Origin: Gammaproteobacteria bacterium
Lineage (GTDB): Bacteria; Pseudomonadota; Gammaproteobacteria; SZUA-229
Length of the DNA: 13,445 nt
Assembly: GCA_011321985.1 (NCBI GenBank)
Contig: DROB01000017.1
Coordinates: 1 to 13,445 of the forward strand
Direction of reading: 5' to 3'
Shown: in pieces, positions 6,971 through 13,445 of the stretch
How positions within the stretch are numbered: position 1 is the stretch's first letter
How the letters are laid out: the number at the start of each line of letters is the position of its first letter
The notes under the pieces: model-generated
What the model was told of the DNA's origin: nothing
Seen by the model: only the letters and a program-made list of their open reading frames with translations
Database searches by the model: none
Position numbers and translations under genes: made by a program

Positions 6971-7798
6971 ATGAGCACGATAGGCTTTATCGGTGGCGGG
7001 AACATGGCGGGCAGTCTTATCGGTGGATTGCTAAACGCTGGATACACGGCATCCGACATGATGATTAGCGAACCGGATGAAGCACGCAGACAAGCCCTGA
7101 AAGAACGATACCGGATCAACACCTGTGGTGACAATACCGATACCCTGGGTTGTGACATCATAATCCTTGCCGTCAAACCACAGTTATTGAAAATGATCTG
7201 TTCTCAACTGGCACAGGCATCCGACGGCAACGGACACAAACAGCCACTATTTATCTCCATCGCCGCTGGCGTAAGAAGCACCGATATCGATCGCTGGTTG
7301 GGACAAAATCATGCCATCGTTCGTTGCATGCCAAATACACCCGCCTTATTGCAATGCGGGGCCTCCGGGTTATTCGCCAATGAATCTGTCAATAACATAC
7401 AGAAGCAGCAGGCAGAAAAAATATTACAGGCGGTGGGTAGCGTGGTCTGGGTCGATGATGAAGATCAGCTGAATGCAGTAACGGCCGTATCAGGTAGTGG
7501 ACCTGCCTATTTCTTCCTGATGATGGAAGCCATGCAACAGGCGGGGGAGGCATTAGGCCTGTCACACGATGTCGCGCAACATCTGGTACTGCAGACCGCT
7601 CTAGGGGCCGCGCGCATGGCGACAGAAAGCGATATTTCACCGGAAGAGCTCCGCAGGAGGGTAACCTCAAAAGGTGGCACCACCGAGCAGGCTATCCTGA
7701 GTTTTCAATCTGCCGATTTTCAGCAGGTTGTCCTCGATGCACTCAAGGCAGCCAATGACCGTTCGATCTCTCTGGCCGATGAACTCGGATCAGACTAA
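6971..7798 (+). CDS. proC: Pyrroline-5-carboxylate reductase
   Basis: Reduces 1-pyrroline-5-carboxylate to L-proline with NAD(P)H, the last step of proline synthesis, in the cytoplasm. 275 aa (E. coli ProC is 269). The N-terminal Rossmann motif I-G-F-I-G-G-G-N-M-A-G-S occupies residues 4-15; AVKP at 67-70; RCMPNTPALLQCGASG at 118-133; the C-terminal dimer domain carries AVSGSGPAY (172-180) and the P5CR signature VTSKGGTTEQA (231-241). No motif is missing. The ATG has a weak TGGA 6 bp upstream. yggT follows after 39 bp and is probably cotranscribed, a common pairing in gammaproteobacteria; the usual upstream yggS (PLP-binding protein) is absent here. Confidence 0.97.
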   Translation: MSTIGFIGGGNMAGSLIGGLLNAGYTASDMMISEPDEARRQALKERYRINTCGDNTDTLGCDIIILAVKPQLLKMICSQLAQASDGNGHKQPLFISIAAGVRSTDIDRWLGQNHAIVRCMPNTPALLQCGASGLFANESVNNIQKQQAEKILQAVGSVVWVDDEDQLNAVTAVSGSGPAYFFLMMEAMQQAGEALGLSHDVAQHLVLQTALGAARMATESDISPEELRRRVTSKGGTTEQAILSFQSADFQQVVLDALKAANDRSISLADELGSD

Positions 7799-7837
7799 AT
7801 TCTTCTAACTCAATAAAATGTCAGTGGACCTAAAACA

Positions 7838-8389
7838 ATGAATCAGGAAAATCCTTTTATCTTTTTAATCGATACCGTATTCAGCATCTATATCGCGATC
7901 ATGTTACTGCGCTTTATACTGCAACAGGTAGGTGCTGATTTTTATAATCCCGTCTCACAATTTATCGTCAAGGCGACACAGCCGTTGGTCGGGGTTGCCC
8001 GGCGATTCATACCCAGTGTCAAAAAGATAGACACCGCAACACTGGCACTGGTGCTGGCATTAATCCTCATAAAAATGATGCTCCTGTTCAGCATCGCGGG
8101 TTTTCCGATAGATGGCCTGCAACTCCTGATCAAAGCCCTGTACGACCTGGTATCTCTCACCTTTGATATATTTATCATCGCCTTATTCGTGCAGGCCATT
8201 TTAAGCTGGGTCAATCCTGACCCCTACCATCCGGTAACTAGCCTGCTACGCAGTCTGACTTATCCAGTGCTTCGTCCGGTACAGAAATATGTACCGCCGA
8301 TGGGATGCATTGATCTATCGACACTGGTCGCGTTGATCGGTCTGATGTTTATAAAACGAATCGTCTTATCACTGTTTCAGGTGTTGTAA
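7838..8389 (+). CDS. yggT: YggT family integral membrane protein
   Basis: 183-aa hydrophobic protein with two tandem YGGT repeats, each a membrane helix, an amphipathic P-V-x-x-(L/F) region and a second helix. Repeat 1 is about residues 6-90, with NPVSQFIVKATQPLVGVARR (37-56); repeat 2 is about 97-180, with SWVNPDPYHPVTSLLRSLTY (123-142) followed by PVLRPVQKYVPP. Predicted membrane segments lie near 6-28, 65-86, 100-123 and 159-178. The family is linked to osmotic-shock or ion tolerance and, in some bacteria and plastids, to membrane organisation and division; the molecular role is not settled. The gene follows proC at 39 bp. Its stop TAA overlaps an ATG (TAATG) opening a 17-codon frame. Confidence 0.93.
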   Translation: MNQENPFIFLIDTVFSIYIAIMLLRFILQQVGADFYNPVSQFIVKATQPLVGVARRFIPSVKKIDTATLALVLALILIKMMLLFSIAGFPIDGLQLLIKALYDLVSLTFDIFIIALFVQAILSWVNPDPYHPVTSLLRSLTYPVLRPVQKYVPPMGCIDLSTLVALIGLMFIKRIVLSLFQVL

Positions 8390-8442
8390 TGCAGCTCTTT
8401 ACCAAAAAAAGCCATGATCAGGCATTAACTGTCATAGCTTGA
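8389..8442 (+). other. 17-codon ORF overlapping the yggT stop (TAATG), doubtful
   Basis: An ATG overlapping the yggT TAA opens a 17-codon frame ending in TGA. In many gammaproteobacteria yggU (DUF167) follows yggT, so this could be the stub of a lost gene, but the encoded peptide shows no YggU motif and no similarity is visible after the stop. It is equally likely to be chance. Confidence 0.12.
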
Positions 8443-8500
8443 TGCATCTTCTAAACCAGAATCAGCTATCACCATAAGCGGACATACGAAAAAATAATTT

Positions 8501-8528
8501 TTTGCCGCGAAGGACGCGAAAATTTTTT
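8501..8528. terminator. CGCG-arm hairpin plus T run between convergent yggT and gspF
   Basis: CGCG (8506-8509, within CCGCG) and CGCG (8515-8518) bracket an AAGGA loop, followed by AAAA and six T (8523-8528) on the plus strand, a short intrinsic-terminator-like layout for the proC-yggT transcript. The T run overlaps the gspF stop codon. To the left, AAAAAA (8489-8494) and TTTTTT (8498-8503) form a second AT-only palindrome that could serve the opposite strand. The stem is only 4 bp, so it is weak alone. The GCGAAGGACGCGAA core resembles dispersed intergenic repeats of the 'cgcgaaggacgcgaag' type seen in many proteobacteria (from memory). Confidence 0.4.
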
Positions 8529-9777
8529 ACTTCACCAGTGAGTTTAAATCGAAGATCGGTAACAGGATACCCAGCACGATAAGCAGGACCATCAGACCCA
8601 TGGTCAGGATAATCACCGGTTCCAGGATACCGACGATATAAGCGATCAGGGTAACCTGCTCACGTTCCAGTTGCATCGATGCACGCTCTAACATCTCTTC
8701 CAGCTTGCCGCTGTTCTCTCCACTGGCGATCAACTGCAGCGTCATCGGTGGAAATAATTTACTGTGATCCAGTGCGTTTTTGATACTCGTACCTTCGCGT
8801 ACACGGTCTGTCGCTGTCAGGATAGCTTCCCGCATCGGTAGATTTGCTACCACTTTGGCCGAGATCTTCATAGCTTCGATAACGGTCACACCACTGCCGG
8901 TGAGGATACTGAAAGTACGGGTAAACAATGCTGCATTTAACCCCCGGACGAGACGCTGGATAAGCGGCAGTCTGAATAGCATCAGGTGATATTTCATCAC
9001 GAAAGCAGGGCGCGTCAACATGACCTGAAACCCGATCACAGCAGCGATCACCACAAGAAAGATGAACATGCCATAATCGACGACGAAATCACTCATCGCT
9101 ATCAACGTGAGCGTCAATCCCGGTAGTTCCTGTCCGGTATCTTCAAATACCGAAACGACCTGTGGCACGATGCTGGTCATCATAAATACGACGATAGCGA
9201 TAGCAAACAGTGATAAAAAGGCAGGATAAATTAACGCCTGACTGACTTTACTCTGGATCTCCTGGCGGCTCTCGGTGTAGTCTGCCAGACGCTCTAAAAC
9301 CGTATCCAGATGGCCTGACTGTTCTCCTGCATCGACTGTTGCACGATATAGTTCCGGAAAAACTTTGGGATAATCTCCCAGACCCACCGCTAAGGTATGC
9401 CCCTCCAGTACACGCGAACGGATAGCATAGAGCATACTTTTTATCCGTGGTTTCTCGGTCTGATCGGCGACAGCGGATAAGGTCTCATCCAGTGGCAACG
9501 CCGCCTGGATCAATGTCGCCAGCTGCCTCGTCAACAGTGCCAGCTCAGTTGTGCCGATACCGCGTTGAAACAAACGCGATCTTGCCAGCGCACTGCCTTG
9601 GCCACTCCCTTTTGCACTCTGTTTACTCTGTGCTTTTTTGTGACTCTCGGTAATCTCAAGCGGCATCAGACCTTTATCACGCAGCTGCTGACGCACCTGC
9701 CGGGAAGCATCACCTTCGATTACGCCCTTGATCTCTTTACCATTTGCATCCAGTGCAATGTAATCAAATGCAGCCAT
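8527..9777 (-). CDS. gspF: Type II secretion system inner-membrane platform protein GspF
   Basis: Polytopic inner-membrane protein linking the GspE ATPase to pseudopilus assembly. 416 aa, normal for the family. The start MAAFDYIALDANGKEIKG is typical of GspF. A soluble Lys/Ser/Gln-rich linker (46-66) precedes two T2SSF domains: first about 78-200 with GEQSGHLDTVLERLADY (151-167), second about 282-403 with the matching GENSGKLEEMLERAS (353-367). Membrane helices lie near 183-205, 235-255 and 381-408. The ATG has no Shine-Dalgarno: the bases just upstream on the coding strand are pyrimidine-rich. A 27-codon ORF with a strong ribosome-binding site ends two bases before it, suggesting coupling. 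It follows gspE after 113 bp and is the last visible T2SS gene; no pseudopilin genes follow. Confidence 0.95.
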   Translation of the reverse strand: MAAFDYIALDANGKEIKGVIEGDASRQVRQQLRDKGLMPLEITESHKKAQSKQSAKGSGQGSALARSRLFQRGIGTTELALLTRQLATLIQAALPLDETLSAVADQTEKPRIKSMLYAIRSRVLEGHTLAVGLGDYPKVFPELYRATVDAGEQSGHLDTVLERLADYTESRQEIQSKVSQALIYPAFLSLFAIAIVVFMMTSIVPQVVSVFEDTGQELPGLTLTLIAMSDFVVDYGMFIFLVVIAAVIGFQVMLTRPAFVMKYHLMLFRLPLIQRLVRGLNAALFTRTFSILTGSGVTVIEAMKISAKVVANLPMREAILTATDRVREGTSIKNALDHSKLFPPMTLQLIASGENSGKLEEMLERASMQLEREQVTLIAYIVGILEPVIILTMGLMVLLIVLGILLPIFDLNSLVK

Positions 9778-9779
9778 GG

Positions 9780-9863
9780 TTAAAAACAGGAGATAGTTAA
9801 AAGATTATTAAAACCTTTCAGTGAATACGCATGAACCGTGATATGTCGTTGTTCGCTCTTCAC
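9780..9863 (-). CDS. Candidate 27-aa leader peptide upstream of gspF
   Basis: Inside the 113-bp gspE-gspF gap, a GTG codon at 9863 has GGAGG (9871-9875 on +) 7 bp upstream, the best Shine-Dalgarno in the gspDEF block. It opens 27 codons (beginning M-K-S-E-Q-R-H-I, ending T-I-S-C-F) and stops with TAA. Two bases separate that TAA from the gspF ATG, which has no ribosome-binding site of its own. This geometry is what translational coupling or re-initiation looks like. The peptide is not recognised; it has a basic N-terminal half and a mildly hydrophobic end, with no evident signal or membrane helix. Chance occurrence cannot be excluded for so short a frame. Confidence 0.4.
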   Translation of the reverse strand: MKSEQRHITVHAYSLKGFNNLLTISCF

Positions 9864-9870
9864 GATTAGC

Positions 9871-9875
9871 CCTCC
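9871..9875 (-). promoter_or_regulatory. Strong Shine-Dalgarno ahead of the 27-codon ORF
   Basis: GGAGG on the minus strand, extended by a further G, stands 7 bp from the GTG at 9863. No other start codon at suitable spacing opens a longer frame from it: the ATG just upstream (9880) reaches a stop within five codons. Without the small ORF, this ribosome-binding site would have no obvious use. Confidence 0.45.
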
Positions 9876-9890
9876 ACCATCGACTGTTGC

Positions 9891-11456
9891 CTAATCATCA
9901 CGACTCACGCGTAACACTTCTTCCAGCGATGTTTCGCCCCGAAGGATCATCCGCTTGCCATCCTGACTCAAGCTTGGCGACATAGTTCGTGCGTATTCTT
10001 CCATGGCCTGCTCACCCTCACCTTCATGTATCATATTTTGCAGATGGTGATCGATGGGGACGAATTCGTATAGACCACTGCGTCCTGAATACCCCAGCTG
10101 ATTACATTCAGCGCAGCCATCTGCACTGTAGATGACGGTATGATCATCCTCCTCCATACCTAACCACTCACGCTCTTTTGCTGTTATCTCATGCGGCTGT
10201 TTACAATGCGGGCAAAGGTCCCTCACCAGGCGCTGCGCCATGACACCGATCAGACTGGAAGCCAGTAAAAAAGGTTCGACACCCATATCACGCAAGCGGG
10301 TGATCGCACCAATCGCAGTATTGGTGTGCAACGTCGACAACACGAGGTGACCAGTCAAACTCGCCTGAACCGCGATCGATGCTGTTTCCAGGTCGCGGAT
10401 CTCACCGATCATCACCACATCGGGGTCCTGGCGCAGGATAGAACGTAAACCACGCGCAAAAGTCATATCTACTTTTGTATTCACCTGTGTCTGGCCGATA
10501 CCATCGATGAAATACTCGACCGGGTCTTCGACCGTCAAGATATTCCTTGATTTGATATTGAGTATGCTCAAACCTGCATATAAGGTCGTGGTTTTTCCTG
10601 ACCCCGTCGGTCCGGTAACCAGAATAATACCGTGAGGTTTATGCAGCAGGTGATTAAAACTGTCGTGAAGTTTTTCCGACATGCCCAATTGCTCAAGGTC
10701 CAGACGACCGGCCTGCTTATCCAGTAAACGCATCACCACACGTTCACCATAACCTGATGGCAGGGTCGAAACACGCACGTCGACGGCGCGACCGGCAACA
10801 CGTAATGAGATCCGGCCATCCTGAGGCAGACGCTTTTCAGCGATATCAAGTTTCGCCATCACTTTGATACGGGAGATAACCAGTGGCGCGATATTACCCG
10901 GTGGCTGCAGGATCTCCCGCAACATGCCATCGACACGAAAACGAATACGCAAACGGTTTTCAAAGGGTTCTACATGCACATCAGAGGCGTTAACTTTAAT
11001 GGCCTCACTCAATAATGCGTTGATCAAACGGATGATAGGAGCATCATCATCTGCTTCCATCAGGTCTTCAGGTTCGAGCGTCTCTGCCAGCTCATCGAGA
11101 TTGAGCTCATCACCCACACCTTCCATCATCGCCATCGCCTGATCGCTTCCCTGTTCATAGGTCTGCGCCAGTAATGCAGCGAACTGCTCATCCGTGGTGG
11201 GGCTTAATGAGATATTCCTTCGAGTGATACGACTCACTTCGGCGAGAATGACAGGATCAGGGGAATCACGATGTAACAGGTTGACAACGTTCTCATCGAT
11301 CTGACCGATCAGCACGCCATGGCGTTTAGCAAATGCGTAGGGGATAACCAGGGCGGTTAAGGGGGTTCCTGCTTCAAAGGCATCCTGTTGCTGAGTTTCA
11401 TCAAAGCCTTCTTTAGCGCTAGATGAAGCCATCATCGTCATCCCAGTCATCCTCAT
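9891..11456 (-). CDS. gspE: Type II secretion system ATPase GspE
   Basis: Hexameric cytoplasmic ATPase powering pseudopilus assembly. 521 aa from the outermost start: N-terminal T2SSE_N region (about 33-115), acidic linker (116-140), N2 domain with SDVHVEPFENRLRIRFRVDG (158-177), Walker A GPTGSGKT (282-289), Asp box TVEDPVEY (308-315), Walker B VVMIGEIRD (347-355), His box GHLVLSTLHTN (369-379), and a zinc-type tetracysteine C-P-H-C (415-418) / C-A-E-C (448-451), typical of GspE and PilB and absent from PilT. Five ATGs (11456, 11450, 11441, 11435, 11432) lie in the start region, all within the end of gspD. The ATG at 11450 has GGAG 10 bp upstream and that at 11441 has GAGG 9 bp upstream, so the true protein may be up to eight residues shorter. 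Translation is probably coupled to gspD. Confidence 0.96.
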   Translation of the reverse strand: MRMTGMTMMASSSAKEGFDETQQQDAFEAGTPLTALVIPYAFAKRHGVLIGQIDENVVNLLHRDSPDPVILAEVSRITRRNISLSPTTDEQFAALLAQTYEQGSDQAMAMMEGVGDELNLDELAETLEPEDLMEADDDAPIIRLINALLSEAIKVNASDVHVEPFENRLRIRFRVDGMLREILQPPGNIAPLVISRIKVMAKLDIAEKRLPQDGRISLRVAGRAVDVRVSTLPSGYGERVVMRLLDKQAGRLDLEQLGMSEKLHDSFNHLLHKPHGIILVTGPTGSGKTTTLYAGLSILNIKSRNILTVEDPVEYFIDGIGQTQVNTKVDMTFARGLRSILRQDPDVVMIGEIRDLETASIAVQASLTGHLVLSTLHTNTAIGAITRLRDMGVEPFLLASSLIGVMAQRLVRDLCPHCKQPHEITAKEREWLGMEEDDHTVIYSADGCAECNQLGYSGRSGLYEFVPIDHHLQNMIHEGEGEQAMEEYARTMSPSLSQDGKRMILRGETSLEEVLRVSRDD

Positions 11457-13425
11457 CCGGCTCCAGTCTTACCTGCGACTTCTCGGTGGTTTGCCTGGAT
11501 CGATCCATCTCTTCTATCGGAGGCAACCTCGGTGCAGCACCATCGATCAGGCCGAAACTTTTGTCTTCTTTATCATACGAGTCGCTTTCAAGTCCGCGGA
11601 GATAGGTGTATTTCTCGTTCGTGACATAGGCCGCATCCTTGGAACTACGTAAGATTGTCGGCCGCAGAAAAACCATCAGGTTCTGTTTGATTTTTGTGGT
11701 ATTTTCAGAACGAAATAAAAACCCGATCAATGGGATATCACCCAGCAGCGGTACCTTACTCTTGCTGTCCGTCACATCTTCCTGTATCAAACCACCCAGG
11801 ATCAGGATACCTCCATCATCGACAAGCACACTGGTTTTGATAGAACGCTTACGTGTCGCGATACCGATATCTTCGGTACCCGGTATGACACTGGAGGTCT
11901 CCTGCTCCAGCACCAGTTTGACAGTATCGCCTTCATTGATCTGTGGTGTTACTTTTAATGTCAGACCGACATCCTGCCTCTCGATGGTCTGAAATGGATT
12001 GTTCGAGTTATTGTTTCCTGCACCGGTAAAACTGCCCGTCACGAACGGTATGTTCTGACCGACGATCAGTTCAGCTTCCTCGTTATCCAGTGTCACGACA
12101 TTGGGTGTAGACAAAATATTGGTATTGGTATCATTCTGCAGGGCACGTAATAACAGGCCGTATCGTGCACCCGAACTGGTTGTTTCACCGACACCAAACG
12201 ACAGTCCAGACGGGATAGAGGTCGGTGTCGTCTTATTGAGAACAGCGGAAATAATACCATCGATACCGGAGAAATTACTGACAGCAGTGGGCACGGTTCT
12301 CTGCTTATCGGGAGAACCATCGAGGACCAGGCCAACACCCAGCTCTTTTTGTTTGTTTTCAGTGATCTCGGCGATAATCGCTTCGATCATCACCTGTGCA
12401 CGACGGATATCTAACTGACGGATGACCGCTTTTAAATTTTTGACCGTATTGGGATCAGCTGTAATGATCAATGCATTGGTTTCTTCATCCGCCTGGATGA
12501 TCGCATTCTGGCTTATCGCACTGCCTGTCGTCGGTTTCGCCGTCACACCTTTTACTTTTGCCGATCCTCCTTTTTTCCCCTTTTCTTTTAAACCGGTCAA
12601 TATCTTACTGAGATTTTCAGCTTTGGCGTATTTAAGATAGATGACATGCGTATTACCACCACCGTCTTCCAGAGGTGTATCCAGATAACCTATCGTCGCC
12701 CTGATCTTTAGACGTGACGAACGATCACCCGTCACCAGGATACTATTGGTGCGATCATCTGCCGCCAGTTTAGGACCGCTCGCTGCACTACCCTTTGCTC
12801 CCGCTCCTGTCTTCAGAGAATTGATGATCCTGACCAACTCAGATGCAGAGGCATGTTTGAGTGGGATAATCTCCAACTCATCACTATCGGGACGATCGAC
12901 ACTGCGGATTATTTTTAGCAGACGTTCGATATTCCCGGCATGATCAGTGATGATCAGCGTGTTAGTCGGATTGTAAGCCGCGAGGTGACCTTGCTGCGGC
13001 ACCAATGGACGCAATATAGGAACTAACTGGGAAGCGGGTACATGATCGAGGCGGATGATCTTGGTGATCAATTCATCATCGGCATACTCTGTATGTTTAC
13101 TCGACAACGGTAATGGCCCCTGCTTGGCGTTTACTTCCGGTACAATTTTTATCACCGATCCGGTCGGCACAGCCGCGTAACCATGCACCTGCAGTATCGA
13201 AAGGAAAACTTCGTACACGGCCTCAGGCGTTAAAGGGTTAGCCGATATCACGGTAACCTTGGCTTTTACCCGTGGATCAATGATGAAGTTCTTACCTGTG
13301 AATTTCGAAACCGTGCTGATGAGCGCGCGGATATCGGCATCTTTCAGATTGAGCGTAATCTCATCAGCGATGGCCTGCGTCGTGACAGACAGCAACAGTA
13401 GAACAGGCAGGATAATCCGCTGCAT
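11419..13425 (-). CDS. gspD: Type II secretion system secretin GspD
   Basis: Outer-membrane secretin subunit (668 aa) forming the T2SS exit channel. Signal peptide with a hydrophobic core at 4-15 and likely cleavage after AIA (20). N0 domain about 22-97 (ITLNLKDADIRALISTVSKF, then FIIDPRVKAKVTV), N1 about 122-180, N2 about 184-252, N3 about 258-340 with a long Lys/Gly/Ser insert (281-303). The secretin core is about 345-590, with TPNVVTLDNEEAELIVGQNIP (parts of 440-460) and the signature VPLLGDIPLIGFLFR (558-572). N0 wording and order fit GspD rather than PilQ. The tail is unusual: a proline/charged stretch, then a strongly acidic end with W and seven Asp/Glu after residue 657, ending GFI. 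The ATG at 13425 has no clear Shine-Dalgarno, and the 20 bp upstream show no gspC. It is the first visible gene of gspD-E-F. Confidence 0.95.
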   Translation of the reverse strand: MQRIILPVLLLLSVTTQAIADEITLNLKDADIRALISTVSKFTGKNFIIDPRVKAKVTVISANPLTPEAVYEVFLSILQVHGYAAVPTGSVIKIVPEVNAKQGPLPLSSKHTEYADDELITKIIRLDHVPASQLVPILRPLVPQQGHLAAYNPTNTLIITDHAGNIERLLKIIRSVDRPDSDELEIIPLKHASASELVRIINSLKTGAGAKGSAASGPKLAADDRTNSILVTGDRSSRLKIRATIGYLDTPLEDGGGNTHVIYLKYAKAENLSKILTGLKEKGKKGGSAKVKGVTAKPTTGSAISQNAIIQADEETNALIITADPNTVKNLKAVIRQLDIRRAQVMIEAIIAEITENKQKELGVGLVLDGSPDKQRTVPTAVSNFSGIDGIISAVLNKTTPTSIPSGLSFGVGETTSSGARYGLLLRALQNDTNTNILSTPNVVTLDNEEAELIVGQNIPFVTGSFTGAGNNNSNNPFQTIERQDVGLTLKVTPQINEGDTVKLVLEQETSSVIPGTEDIGIATRKRSIKTSVLVDDGGILILGGLIQEDVTDSKSKVPLLGDIPLIGFLFRSENTTKIKQNLMVFLRPTILRSSKDAAYVTNEKYTYLRGLESDSYDKEDKSFGLIDGAAPRLPPIEEMDRSRQTTEKSQVRLEPDEDDWDDDDGFI

Positions 13426-13445
13426 TCTGTATGTAGAAAATAATA

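Noticed and set aside
11639..12418. Open frames of 105-117 codons opposite gspD
   Set aside because: Antisense shadows of the secretin domain with no recognisable motif; the gspD frame is complete and conserved.
1..13445. CRISPR array, tRNA/rRNA genes, insertion sequences, phage, toxin-antitoxin or defence genes
   Set aside because: No spaced direct repeats, cloverleaf-like segments, transposase or integrase motifs were seen; nearly all of the window is taken up by recognised housekeeping, pilus and T2SS genes.

Overview
The window is a compact, ordinary-looking stretch of a gammaproteobacterial chromosome of moderate GC. The call rests on gene content and order: ruvX-pyrR-pyrB-pyrC', a convergent pilT-pilU cluster and proC-yggT, an arrangement familiar from Pseudomonas and relatives, together with close protein similarity (from memory) to the Pseudomonas versions of PyrB, PilT and PilU. 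It is not Pseudomonas itself: base composition is lower, a third PilT-family ATPase is present, yggS is missing beside proC, and a type II secretion block adjoins yggT. A marine or sulfur-oxidising lineage is possible but cannot be shown from this sequence.

Layout. Bases 1-3321 (+) hold ruvX (Holliday-junction resolvase-like), pyrR (PRTase-family pyrimidine regulator), pyrB (aspartate transcarbamoylase) and pyrC' (a dihydroorotase-like protein that has lost its metal ligands). pyrB and pyrC' overlap by ATGA, fitting a co-assembled PyrB/PyrC' complex in which PyrC' is structural. A nested inverted repeat (3321-3376) closes this operon against the convergent pilus block. Bases 3369-6781 (-) carry pilT, pilU and a third, more divergent PilU-like ATPase, read in that order: motors for type IVa pilus retraction and twitching. 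A 189-bp AT-rich divergent region (6782-6970) separates pilT from proC (proline synthesis) and yggT (membrane protein), both on +.

A 137-bp gap after yggT holds a CGCG-arm hairpin followed by a T run. Bases 8527-13425 (-) carry gspD (secretin), gspE (ATPase) and gspF (inner-membrane platform), in transcription order D-E-F. The start region of gspE lies inside the end of gspD. gspF has no Shine-Dalgarno of its own but is preceded by an unannotated 27-codon GTG ORF with a strong ribosome-binding site, ending two bases before the gspF ATG. The pseudopilins and GspC/L/M are not in the window, so the T2SS genes must be split.

I see no CRISPR array, tRNA, rRNA, insertion sequence, phage gene or clear new multi-gene system. 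The observations most worth a second look are the degenerate PyrC' active site, the candidate leader ORF ahead of gspF, the three tandem retraction-type ATPases and the overlapping acidic-tail/start region of gspD-gspE.
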